Assembly: GCA_902770965.1 (NCBI GenBank)
Contig: CACXUY010000002.1
Span: forward strand, 62,001-126,000
Source of the DNA: an uncultured Lachnospiraceae bacterium
GTDB lineage: Bacteria > Bacillota > Clostridia > Lachnospirales > Lachnospiraceae
Direction: 5' to 3'
DNA length: 64,000 nt
Shown here: piece after piece, positions 1-7,751 of the stretch
How the letters are laid out: every line of letters begins with the position of its first letter
How positions within the stretch are numbered: the stretch's first letter is position 1
Notes under the pieces: generated by a model
What the model saw: the letters and a program-made list of their open reading frames with translations, nothing else
Told to the model about the DNA's origin: nothing
Databases searched by the model: none
Position numbers and translations under genes: made by a program

Positions 1-1144
1 GCCTTCCGATCATCCTCTCCCTGGTTGCCTGCGCCGAATAGACGCGGACGATCATTTCCCCTTCATCGCATCCAAATGTATCAAAATCAACGCGGATGCG
101 GCCAGCAAAAGGCTGTGCCATAAGCTCCTCGGCAAACACCCTCACAGCAGCCTCTTCCCCGACAATGACAAAATTGACGATATCCTCATAGACAACATGC
201 TCGGTGTGGACGTAGTTCCGGTACAAAGATCCGCGCCTGTTCATGAAGAGCTTCTTCATAGGCCCGTCATCCATCCGGCGGTACAGAGTCACTAGCAGAT
301 TGTCTTCGATAGTATTGATGAAACAACAAGCATCCTTACTCCTTATATAGGCCGCCACCTCCCGGCCAAGAACATCACCCATCTTCTCCGCATAGATAAA
401 CGCCCTTGTTTCCATATCCACCATCACCGCGCCGTCCATGGCGATGACAGGATACTTGAGCTTCACACCATCAAGCACGTCACGTATCATGGCAGGCGTT
501 TGCTTTGTTATGACGGTGAATTTCGCCCCATCCTCGATCAGGCGGTTCAGCTCCACCTTCGTGTAAGGTGACATGCTTCGTGTTTTCCCCGATAATACGG
601 GATCTATGCCCGATATGAACATGATGTCCTTCATTCGAAGCCTGGGAAGATGCAAGGAATTCACGAATATGCCCACCGCCACACCTATGACCGTATCCAT
701 AGCCCTGTTCGTGATGTATATGCTTGGATTCACATCCGTCACATGGTTCATGGCGATGCTCAGGAAGACAACAGCCGAAAAATACGCGCTCTCCTGTATC
801 CTCAGGACAACCGCCGTGTACAGCACCGCCCCGACACAGGCTCCAAGAAGCATAAAATGCAGGAACTCCTCGCCTGTCGGGTTGAAGCCGCTAAAAAGCT
901 CAAGGTATATCACCAGTGACCCCCATATCGTGCCGACGATGGTTCCGATTATCCTCTTCTTCCCCATGGTGAGCATATTTTCGGTATAAGGCTGTATACA
1001 CTGCAGTGCCGCGACGACCGAAAAAAACAAGATGCCGTTCCCGCCCCTGGCATAGTAAACAGCCAGGCATGCCCATACGGCAAGCATGGAACGAAGTATG
1101 CGCTGACCCGGAAACGGAAGATGTATGTTATGTATTATGTTCAT
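1..1144 (-). CDS. FUSC-like membrane protein fused to a degenerate HAD domain (3' end off window)
   Basis: The first 381 codons are visible and the C-terminus lies beyond base 1. The N-terminal 170 residues hold about six hydrophobic segments, like one half of an aromatic-acid-exporter/FUSC protein. Just after the last one a soluble Cof-type HAD-like domain begins (LRMKDIMFISGIDPVLSG, then SPYTKVELNRLIEDGAKFTV). In true HAD phosphatases the first motif is DxDGT with the first Asp as nucleophile. Here the aligned residues read G-I-D-P-V, so the nucleophile and the GT are missing and phosphatase activity is unlikely. The later IAMDGAVMVD stretch keeps the HAD pattern. The ATG at 1144 overlaps the stop of a tiny upstream ORF (ATGA), which suggests translational coupling. 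The role is unknown; efflux or small-molecule sensing are inferences. Confidence 0.75.
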   Translation of the reverse strand, partial: MNIIHNIHLPFPGQRILRSMLAVWACLAVYYARGGNGILFFSVVAALQCIQPYTENMLTMGKKRIIGTIVGTIWGSLVIYLELFSGFNPTGEEFLHFMLLGACVGAVLYTAVVLRIQESAYFSAVVFLSIAMNHVTDVNPSIYITNRAMDTVIGVAVGIFVNSLHLPRLRMKDIMFISGIDPVLSGKTRSMSPYTKVELNRLIEDGAKFTVITKQTPAMIRDVLDGVKLKYPVIAMDGAVMVDMETRAFIYAEKMGDVLGREVAAYIRSKDACCFINTIEDNLLVTLYRRMDDGPMKKLFMNRRGSLYRNYVHTEHVVYEDIVNFVIVGEEAAVRVFAEELMAQPFAGRIRVDFDTFGCDEGEMIVRVYSAQATRERMIGR

Positions 1145-1263
1145 CTTAACACCATGCCCTTAATGCCCTTAATGCCCTTGATGCCCTTAATGCCCTTGAT
1201 GCCCTTAATGCCCTTGATGCCCTTAATGCCCTTAATGCCCTTGATCTTTAGTTTCTTTAGCAT
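1141..1263 (-). CDS. Possible 40-residue Lys-Gly-Ile repeat peptide overlapping the next gene
   Basis: A 41-codon frame starts ATG CTA AAG AAA, runs through nine KGI tripeptides plus KG, and ends M-V-L-R-stop. The stop TGA overlaps the FUSC-like start as ATGA. The repeat unit is 9 bp, so copy-number change keeps the frame. The product would be strongly basic and amphipathic. There is no good Shine-Dalgarno before the ATG (only a weak GGA), and an in-frame stop lies shortly upstream. It may be a coupled leader peptide or only a minisatellite that happens to stay open. Confidence 0.35.
   Translation of the reverse strand: MLKKLKIKGIKGIKGIKGIKGIKGIKGIKGIKGIKGMVLR
1156..1242 (-). repeat. 9-bp tandem repeat, about 9.7 copies
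   Basis: On the minus strand the unit is AAGGGCATT or AAGGGCATC, repeated head to tail without indels directly upstream of the FUSC-like start codon. Each unit carries AAGGG, which resembles part of a Shine-Dalgarno sequence, so copy number could also affect ribosome loading. Confidence 0.95.
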
Positions 1264-1407
1264 TCCAAGAATTGCTTTCCATATTTAAAACGGTACTGCC
1301 ACACAAATCGCAACAGTACCGTCAATAATTATACGTTATGAATGTATGTAAGTCTAGTGTGTTATGAAACTGTTTGGTTCAAGTTTCAATCCGCTGATGC
1401 CCCGCGT

Positions 1408-3435
1408 TCAATCGATCTTCTTCAGCACGACCGCAGTCCTGCAAGGGATATAGATGCAGAAGCCGTGCCCTTTGTCCTCGAAATCGGCCGACTCATAGAC
1501 GTATTTCTTATCAACAAAGGCCTGTCCGCCGTACTCAGGTTCGTCGGAAGTGAAGATCGTCTCAAACTTTCCGTCGCCCACCGACCATGTAGGCACGAAG
1601 AACGCCGTATCAGAGAAGGTGGTGTGAAGGTTCACGACAAAGATAAGTCCGTTGCGCGAGAAGGCTATGATCTTCTTGTCAGGATCGATCCACAGGCTCT
1701 GAGGCTTATCGTTCTCAAGGATGTGGTTCTCCTCGGCCATGTGTACCATGCCCTTATCGAAATTGTCAAGCCACTCGTACTTCAGGTCAGGATTCATGGC
1801 AAGCGACCACTGGCGACGGCAGTAATGATAGCTCCAGCCGTTGCCCTCTCTCGGGAAATCGATCCACTCGGGATGTCCGAACTCATTGCCCATGAAATTG
1901 AGGTATCCATCACCTGCAAGCGTCAGTGTGATAAAGCGGATGAGCTTATGCATGTCGATGGCGGCATCCATGCTGAGGCTGTGGTAGGATTTCTCCATGC
2001 CCGTGTACATCTCGGCATCAACCAGCCTGAACATGATCGTCTTGTCGCCGACAAGCGCCTGGTCATGCGACTCGCAGTAGCTTATGTTCTTCTCCTGCGG
2101 GCGGCATCCGGTAAGCTCGCCCCAGATATGGAACATGTTCCAGTCTTCGAAGCGGGATTCCTTGATAAGCTTGATCCACATGTCCGGAACGCCCATCGCG
2201 AGACGGTAATCAAAACCGATGCCGGCCTTCTCAAGAGGCAGGCACATGCCGGGCATTCCGCTCATCTCCTCTGCTATGGTTACAGCGTGAGGATCGATGT
2301 CATGGATGAGGCTGTTCGCCAGCATCAGGTAGTTGAGGGCATCGATGTTCGTGTTCATGTTGAAATACATGCTGTAATCGGTAAACGCGGAGCCCAATGC
2401 GTGATCCTCATAGCACATGGAGGTGACGCCATCAAAGCGGAAGCCGTCAAAATGGAACTCCTCCAGCCAGTACCTGAGGTTCGAGAGCAGGAAGCGCAGG
2501 ACCTCGGTCTTGCCGTAATCGAATACCTTCGTGCCCCAGGCGGAGTGGTTTCCGCGTCCGCCGGGAAGGAAATACTGATCCTCGGTGCCGTCCTGGAAAT
2601 TCAGACCCTCGCCGACGTTAGGGCAGGCGTGCGAGTGAACCACATCGAGCAGGACCGCTATTCCCATGGAGTGAGCCTTATTGATGAGATATTTCAGCTC
2701 ATCCGGAGAACCGAAACGCGATGAAGGCGCGAAGAAATTGGTCACCTGATAGCCAAAGGAAGCATAGTAGGGATGCTCCTGAATAGCCATCAGCTGGATG
2801 GTGTTATAGCCAAGCGCGGAAACTCTCTGAAGGATATTGTCAGCGAACTCGCGGTAAGTACCTATGCCGCCGTACTCCTGAGCCATGCCGACATGGGACT
2901 CATAGATCATGGGCGCACGGTATGACTTCTTCTCAAAATACTTCTTATCAGTCCATCTGAACTTCTTCTCAGGCTCCCATACCACGGCACAAAGCTTGTG
3001 GGTTTTCGGATCCTGCCTTGCGTAAGGAACATAAGCGGGAAGTCTCTCAAAGGACTGTCCCTGCCTTCCGACTACCAGCTTATAGTACTGCCCGTGCTGC
3101 ATGGCATCCTTGCCCTTGAGCTTTATCTCCCAGACACCGTCTCCTATCTGGGTGAGCGGATGTGAATAAGGATGCCAGCCGTTGAAATCGCCGGTCAGGA
3201 AAGCCGCGTCAGCGCCGGGCAGCCACTCGCGGAAAACCCAGCCGCCCCTCACTTTATGAAGCCCATAGTACAGATGGCCATCAGCTACGTCAATGACCTT
3301 CCCTTCGTTGATGCCAAGCTGGGTGACCTTTTCATTGTAGCGGTCAACACGGAGCTTCAAATCGCCGCTGAAGGGCGTCAGCCAGCCGTCAACCTCAAGG
3401 ATGTTTTTTACTGCTGCTTCCGGGTTAAGATACAT
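1408..3435 (-). CDS. glgB: 1,4-alpha-glucan (glycogen) branching enzyme
   Basis: 675 residues. It makes alpha-1,6 branches in glycogen in the cytoplasm. The N-terminus (about 50-150) looks like a CBM48 beta-sandwich (FREWLPGADAAFLTGDFNGW), followed by the GH13 barrel. YESHVGM (178-184), DVVHSHA (264-270), GFRFDGV with nucleophile D335, AEEMSGMPG with acid/base E389 and ESHDQ with D458 are the GH13 catalytic motifs. The arrangement matches the eukaryote-like GH13_8 branching enzymes rather than the E. coli type. GGAGG lies seven bases before the ATG. No other glycogen gene is adjacent. A near-consensus promoter at 3578-3606 drives it through a leader containing a family B palindromic element. 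Confidence 0.93.
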   Translation of the reverse strand: MYLNPEAAVKNILEVDGWLTPFSGDLKLRVDRYNEKVTQLGINEGKVIDVADGHLYYGLHKVRGGWVFREWLPGADAAFLTGDFNGWHPYSHPLTQIGDGVWEIKLKGKDAMQHGQYYKLVVGRQGQSFERLPAYVPYARQDPKTHKLCAVVWEPEKKFRWTDKKYFEKKSYRAPMIYESHVGMAQEYGGIGTYREFADNILQRVSALGYNTIQLMAIQEHPYYASFGYQVTNFFAPSSRFGSPDELKYLINKAHSMGIAVLLDVVHSHACPNVGEGLNFQDGTEDQYFLPGGRGNHSAWGTKVFDYGKTEVLRFLLSNLRYWLEEFHFDGFRFDGVTSMCYEDHALGSAFTDYSMYFNMNTNIDALNYLMLANSLIHDIDPHAVTIAEEMSGMPGMCLPLEKAGIGFDYRLAMGVPDMWIKLIKESRFEDWNMFHIWGELTGCRPQEKNISYCESHDQALVGDKTIMFRLVDAEMYTGMEKSYHSLSMDAAIDMHKLIRFITLTLAGDGYLNFMGNEFGHPEWIDFPREGNGWSYHYCRRQWSLAMNPDLKYEWLDNFDKGMVHMAEENHILENDKPQSLWIDPDKKIIAFSRNGLIFVVNLHTTFSDTAFFVPTWSVGDGKFETIFTSDEPEYGGQAFVDKKYVYESADFEDKGHGFCIYIPCRTAVVLKKID

Positions 3436-3504
3436 GTCATGTCCTCCAAAATAATGATTATATGATGAGATTCTCTCAGAACAGATGCTCTATCTTAGTG
3501 ACTA

Positions 3505-3572
3505 ATCATCACCCCGGACTCGGGATGCCGGACGTCCCTCGTTGCAAGGTGGTCAGAGACACTGAATAATTA
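3505..3572. repeat. Family B (MITE-like) element in the glgB leader
   Basis: Carries the ACTCGGGATGCC core and the CACTGAATAATTA right end shared with the other B copies. It lies between the glgB promoter and start codon, so it should be transcribed as part of the leader. Confidence 0.6.
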
Positions 3573-3577
3573 ATTAT

Positions 3578-3606
3578 ATTATATGTAGAACATGCACAAT
3601 TATCAA
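3578..3606 (-). promoter_or_regulatory. Sigma-A promoter of glgB
   Basis: On the minus strand: TTGATA (3601-3606), 17-base spacer, TATAAT (3578-3583). The start codon is about 140 bases downstream. Confidence 0.75.
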
Positions 3607-3680
3607 GTAAAAAAGACTGTATTACAGACAAATGCTTGACGCAATGTTTAGATCAAATGCCCGGCAGGAGACCTCAGCGT

Positions 3681-3725
3681 AAACATCCCTATATGGCTAC
3701 CCGCTTCGCGGGGGCCGACTTCTAA
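3681..3725. repeat. Family A element, right half
   Basis: Shares CTATATGGC, the hairpin CCCGC-TTC-GCGGG and the end GCCGACTTCTAA with copies at 9107, 28609, 39708 and 50182. The chorismate mutase stop codon TAG lies in its edge. Confidence 0.8.
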
Positions 3726-4480
3726 TGTAAGCCTATCTTTATATCGCCTGTTTCATCCAAAAGCCTGAAGATAAGCCTGGCCAGATGTTCCGTATCAATA
3801 TTTCCGCTGATTACAAATTCCATGCATTCCCCCTCAGCGGAGCCATTTTCAGCACATACGGATTCATCATTTTCATACCCGCAAAAATCAAGTTCCGTGT
3901 TCTTATATTTGAAGCTTTCAAGCTTAAAGCCATAGTCATTTATAGCTGCTATCGTCCGTGGGACTGTTTCTGTGACATTCAGGTTTGTCATACGTATACT
4001 GACGGCTCCCGAACAGGACTCCTTCATTTTTACCGAGACCTCAGACCCACAATTCGTCGATCCGCCATCGCCGGTCTTCTCAGTCAACGACTTCATAACC
4101 TTTGCCAGAACTTCTTCCTTCAGAACTTCTTCCTTTTTCCTGTCAAATATCAGATCGTACTGGTATGCCCGGCTTTCCGAGATAATAGCCTTCAGCGATG
4201 AGATATAATGCTTCCTCAGTACTTCGGGCACATCAGCCGAAAGCCTTCTCACCATTTCTTCCTCTCTGTCCGGCCTATATACGCTGTAATCTCCCGAACT
4301 GATCTTGTACTCAGCGACAAGCTTTGAGCACTCCAGCCTGTCAAGCAAAAGCTCCCTGATGGCATTATCGACAGCATCTATCCGCTCTCTGATGACAGAC
4401 AATGTCACCTTCTCACCCTCCTTCGCAGTATCCGCCGCGGCTAACTGTTTTGTATCATACATTTCTTTATCATTTAGCAA
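3722..4480 (-). CDS. Chorismate mutase (AroQ type) with C-terminal ACT-like domain
   Basis: About 252 residues from a TTG at 4480, chosen because GGGGAGG sits six bases before it. An in-frame GTG at 4501 would overlap that site. The N-terminal 100 residues are an AroQ helix bundle: RERIDAVD, LLLDRLECS, EYKISSG, RPDREEEM and SRAYQ supply the Arg, Arg, Lys, Arg/Glu and Gln set expected for chorismate to prephenate conversion. The C-terminal 90 residues (VSIRMTNLNVTETVPRTIAA to LARLIFRLLDETGDIKIGL) look like an ACT regulatory fold. No prephenate dehydratase domain separates them, unlike a P-protein. A Lys/Glu-rich linker joins the halves. It stands alone next to an NSS transporter; feedback by an aromatic amino acid is inferred. 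Confidence 0.75.
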   Translation of the reverse strand: MLNDKEMYDTKQLAAADTAKEGEKVTLSVIRERIDAVDNAIRELLLDRLECSKLVAEYKISSGDYSVYRPDREEEMVRRLSADVPEVLRKHYISSLKAIISESRAYQYDLIFDRKKEEVLKEEVLAKVMKSLTEKTGDGGSTNCGSEVSVKMKESCSGAVSIRMTNLNVTETVPRTIAAINDYGFKLESFKYKNTELDFCGYENDESVCAENGSAEGECMEFVISGNIDTEHLARLIFRLLDETGDIKIGLH

Positions 4481-4560
4481 AATAAGCCTCCCCTTCTTCA
4501 CGCACTATAGCCATGATACCATCTCTGTTCCCGACTACATATCGCCCACAAGTCAAAAAT

Positions 4561-4600
4561 ATGGTTTCCCACACCATTATTATCCTGATGAAGAAACCAT
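4561..4600 (-). terminator. Terminator after the first NSS transporter
   Basis: On the minus strand ATGGTTTC pairs with GAAACCAT around a 24-base loop, followed by ATTTTTG. Confidence 0.5.
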
Positions 4601-4642
4601 ACTTTTGACACATATTAACTGACACGTATTGACAATGAAGTA

Positions 4643-6034
4643 TTAAAGCAATCCCAGTGACATAAGAAGCAATATTCCAAGCAGCAGCGGCGCGATGAAG
4701 CGTATCATCACCACATAGAGACCTTTCCTGCTGAATTTCTCACCATTTTTCGTGGCTTCACCGATCACGACATCGACCTTGAGTACCCAGCCTATGAGAA
4801 TACAGGTCGCGATAGCCACTATGGGCATCATGATGTAATTGCTGACATAGTCCATGATATCAAGCACCTGCCCGACAGAACCGTTAGGCAGTTTGAACTC
4901 AAAATACATGAAGTTATAGCCGAAACAGACCACCAGGCCGATGACGAGGGCGAGCACTCCCTCGATTACGGTCGCGCGGGTGCGGTCCAGCTTGAATTCA
5001 TCCATGAAGCTCGACACGACGGCCTCCATTATGGACATTCCGCTTGTTATCGCCGCGAAAAGCACGAGGGCAAAGAACACAGTTCCTACTATATCTCCAA
5101 GCGCCCCCATCTCCGCGAATATCTTCGGCAAAGATACGAACATGAGCGACGGACCGGACGACATGCCCTCCGCGCCCATGAATACATAAACTGCGGGGAT
5201 GATCATAACTCCGGCAAGAAACGCTACCAGGGTATCAAATATCTCGATCTGGTTGACCGATTTCACGATATCAGTGTCGTCAGGCATATATGAGCCGTAG
5301 GCGATCAGGATTCCCATCGCTATGCTAAGACTGTAGAAAAGCTGCCCCAGCGCATCCATCAATACATGGAAGAACTCTTTCACTCCTATGCCGTCGAGCC
5401 TCGGGATCAGATATATTTTCAGACCCTGAAGTCCGGTCACCACTTGTCCGTCCGGGTGGGTATGTCTTATGGTAAGTGAAAAAACCGCTATGATGACGAC
5501 CAGCACAAATAATATCGGCATCATGATCTTTGACGTCTTCTCTATGCCCTTCTCAACACCCACAAAGATGATCAGGGCGCACGCGGCGAGGAACAGCGTC
5601 ATATAAACGGCCGGCTCTGTTGTGCCGGTGATAAAGTTTCCGAAATAACCATCCGCGGCGGCTTCCTTCCCGCCCCCGGTCAGGAAAGTGACGAAATACT
5701 TGATGACCCAGCCTCCTATGGCGCAGTAATAAGGCATGATCATAAAAGGTACGACGCAGGCAAAGATGCCTATCCAGCCCCACTTCTCATGCAGCTTTTT
5801 ATATGCCGTGAGAGGGCTCTGTTTCGTCTTTCTGCCTATGCATATCTCAGTCGTCAGCAGAGTGAAGCCAAATGTCAGCGCCAGAACAATATAGATGACG
5901 AGAAAAAGGCCTCCTCCGTCCCTTGCGGCAAGGAAGGGGAAACGCCATATATTCCCCAGACCGACCGCGCTGCCCGCAGCCGCAAGCACAAAACCGATAG
6001 AGCCGTTAAATGTTCCTCTTGATTTCTCTTTCAT
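4643..6034 (-). CDS. Neurotransmitter:sodium symporter family (NSS/SNF) amino-acid transporter
   Basis: 463 residues, integral membrane. The family couples Na+ entry to uptake of amino acids or related amines. The N-terminal GFVLAAAGSAVGLGNIWRFP stretch is the helix 1 signature that builds the Na+ and substrate sites in LeuT-type proteins. About eleven to twelve hydrophobic helices follow. The substrate cannot be read from sequence. GGGAG precedes the ATG. The promoter is far upstream (6415-6443), giving a leader of about 375 bases that includes a 13-bp repeat array. The chorismate mutase gene follows after a terminator, so co-transcription is unlikely. Confidence 0.9.
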   Translation of the reverse strand: MKEKSRGTFNGSIGFVLAAAGSAVGLGNIWRFPFLAARDGGGLFLVIYIVLALTFGFTLLTTEICIGRKTKQSPLTAYKKLHEKWGWIGIFACVVPFMIMPYYCAIGGWVIKYFVTFLTGGGKEAAADGYFGNFITGTTEPAVYMTLFLAACALIIFVGVEKGIEKTSKIMMPILFVLVVIIAVFSLTIRHTHPDGQVVTGLQGLKIYLIPRLDGIGVKEFFHVLMDALGQLFYSLSIAMGILIAYGSYMPDDTDIVKSVNQIEIFDTLVAFLAGVMIIPAVYVFMGAEGMSSGPSLMFVSLPKIFAEMGALGDIVGTVFFALVLFAAITSGMSIMEAVVSSFMDEFKLDRTRATVIEGVLALVIGLVVCFGYNFMYFEFKLPNGSVGQVLDIMDYVSNYIMMPIVAIATCILIGWVLKVDVVIGEATKNGEKFSRKGLYVVMIRFIAPLLLGILLLMSLGLL

Positions 6035-6054
6035 GTCGTTCTCCCTCTAAAAAA

Positions 6055-6275
6055 ATAACCTTAATCAGCAGTCTTAATAAGCAGCCTTGATCAACAGCCT
6101 TAGCCGATAGCCCTGTGATCAACAGCCTTAGCCGATAGCCCTGATCAGTAACCTTGATCGGCAGCCTTTATTCAGTTGCCTTGATCAACAGCCTTAACCA
6201 ATAGCCTTGATCAGTAGCATTGATCGGCAGCCTTTATTCAGCTGCCTTGATCGGCAGCCTTAATCCGGCAGCCTT
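6055..6275 (-). repeat. 13-bp tandem repeat array, about 16 diverged copies
   Basis: On the minus strand the consensus is about GGCTGCCGATCAA, with 13 to 14-base units and many point changes, often keeping TGATCA. Stop codons in all frames make it non-coding. It lies wholly inside the transcribed leader of the NSS gene. Confidence 0.9.
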
Positions 6276-6414
6276 AGAAAAGCACCTTGTCCATTTTGAA
6301 CTTGCGGCAGTATGCGGACATATTCCAGCGATCCGCAGGGCTATAGGTGAGCGGCGGCACTTGTAAAGTGACTATGCCGGTTTAACTATATCTGTTCACA
6401 ACACAACATTGCTG

Positions 6415-6443
6415 ATTATAGTAAGAATCCGCCAAAATATCAA
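6415..6443 (-). promoter_or_regulatory. Sigma-A promoter of the NSS gene
   Basis: Minus strand TTGATA (6438-6443), 17-base spacer, TATAAT (6415-6420). It has the same -35, spacer length and -10 as the glgB promoter. Confidence 0.7.
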
Positions 6444-6531
6444 CCCCGATATTTTACCCGCGCAGAAATCTGCCGACCGCTTAATGGTCTTGCCCAGCTT
6501 GCCGGAAATATTTGCGGCGGAAATATCATGC

Positions 6532-7485
6532 TCAACCGTGCTTGCCGCAAAGCTGCCATATCGCGACTGCCCCTGCGGCAGCTACATTCAGTGAGTCAAC
6601 GCCGTGGCACATAGGGATGCAGACAGTGTAGTCACAGGCATCGATCACTTCAGCAGGAAGCCCGTCTCCCTCCTCGCCAAGTATTATAGCAAGCTTCTCT
6701 TCCGCCATCAGCCTTTTATCGTCAATATTCAACGACTCATTTCTAAGAGCCATCGCGACTGTCTTAAAGCCCATGGCTTTCAGCCGCGTGACCGTATCAG
6801 AACTAATCGGTTCCTTACGAGGTTTCATCCTGGCCGGTGAAAGATCGGTTTTTTCCCCTTTTTTAATGAGGCAAGCATCCACAGGCGGCGTCCATCTCCT
6901 GTCAAGCCACGCCCAAGGGATCTGAAAGACTGTCCCCATACTGACCCGGATAGACCGGCGGTACAGGGGATCTCCGCAGCCTCCGGTCAGAAGCACCGCG
7001 TCCGCCCCGAGGGCCGCGGCTGAGCGAAAAATGGTTCCGACATTTGCAGGATTCTCCACATCCCCGAGCACAACTATGCGGCGCGCGCCGGCTGCTGTCT
7101 CCTCCGCAGTTGGCAGTATCCTCCTCCTCATAGCGCACAGCACGCCTCTGGTCATCGGAAATCCAACGAGCCTCTTCAGCTCCGCAGCGTCCTCTGCGAC
7201 ATAGACCGGCACGTCCTTACACCTTTCGACGATGCCTCTCGCCTCACCATCCAACAGCTTTTTCTCCAGCAAAAGCGACATCGGCTGATAACCCGCATTC
7301 AGGGCTCTTTCCGTCACCTTAGTGCTTTCCGATATGAAAAGTCCCGGCTCAGGCTCATAAAAATGCATCAGCTCTGTCTCGGCAACCTTTCCATACATAT
7401 CAAGCTCATGAGGTGCTGTGTTCCTTCCTATATATATCACATTGTTATGCATGTCACTTCCGTTGAACTCCATTTTTTCATTCAT
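6532..7485 (-). CDS. TrmH/SpoU family RNA 2'-O-methyltransferase
   Basis: 317 residues. This family methylates ribose 2'-OH in tRNA or rRNA using S-adenosylmethionine bound in a trefoil knot. Its three motifs are present: DVENPANVGTIFRSAAALGA (motif 1, about residues 141-160), ILGEEGDGLP (motif 2) and IPMCHGVDSLNVAAAGAVA (motif 3, near the C-terminus). The N-terminal 110 residues fit a SpoU substrate-binding domain. The exact RNA target cannot be told. GGCGGGA precedes the ATG at 7485; internal ATGs at codons 5 and 12 are alternatives. It is divergent from the nucleoside ABC operon. Confidence 0.88.
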   Translation of the reverse strand: MNEKMEFNGSDMHNNVIYIGRNTAPHELDMYGKVAETELMHFYEPEPGLFISESTKVTERALNAGYQPMSLLLEKKLLDGEARGIVERCKDVPVYVAEDAAELKRLVGFPMTRGVLCAMRRRILPTAEETAAGARRIVVLGDVENPANVGTIFRSAAALGADAVLLTGGCGDPLYRRSIRVSMGTVFQIPWAWLDRRWTPPVDACLIKKGEKTDLSPARMKPRKEPISSDTVTRLKAMGFKTVAMALRNESLNIDDKRLMAEEKLAIILGEEGDGLPAEVIDACDYTVCIPMCHGVDSLNVAAAGAVAIWQLCGKHG

Positions 7486-7612
7486 TTATTCCCGCCTCAC
7501 AATTCTCATAACAGGTGCTGCCGCGCATATAAAGCCTCGCGCGGTACCGGATATCCTGAACCATTATATATGCTATAGCGCAAAAAGTCGATTTAATTAC
7601 TCTCACAAACCA

Positions 7613-7641
7613 TTGACAAACACCTCATTTGGGTTTACCAT
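7613..7641 (+). promoter_or_regulatory. Sigma-A promoter of the BMP/ABC operon
   Basis: TTGACA (7613-7618), 17-base spacer, TACCAT (7636-7641). A leader of about 100 bases precedes the ATG, with AGGAGG at the expected place. Confidence 0.65.
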
Positions 7642-7751
7642 GTCACCTATCAAGCAACAGAACCATAAGGTCTAACTATCGTATAGTTCGTTTTAGGCTC
7701 TTTTTGCTTGTATTTTGCTTTTCATAATATATCTCTAACAGGAGGAAAAAA

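Larger units (their letters stand above)
6035..6531. other. Gene-free stretch: long NSS leader
   Basis: Holds the 13-bp tandem array (6055-6275), a 15-codon open frame on the minus strand just upstream of it without a clear ribosome site, and the promoter at 6415-6443. No known riboswitch pattern was recognised. Confidence 0.6.

Noticed and set aside
1342-2724. 460-codon plus-strand frame opposite glgB
   Set aside because: Antisense shadow of a clear GH13 gene, with no domain pattern of its own.
6055-6275. 13-bp array as a CRISPR array
   Set aside because: Units are contiguous and diverged with no spacers, and no cas genes are present.
7642-7751. Possible purine riboswitch ahead of the nucleoside importer
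   Set aside because: The conserved purine-aptamer loops were not found in the 100-base leader.
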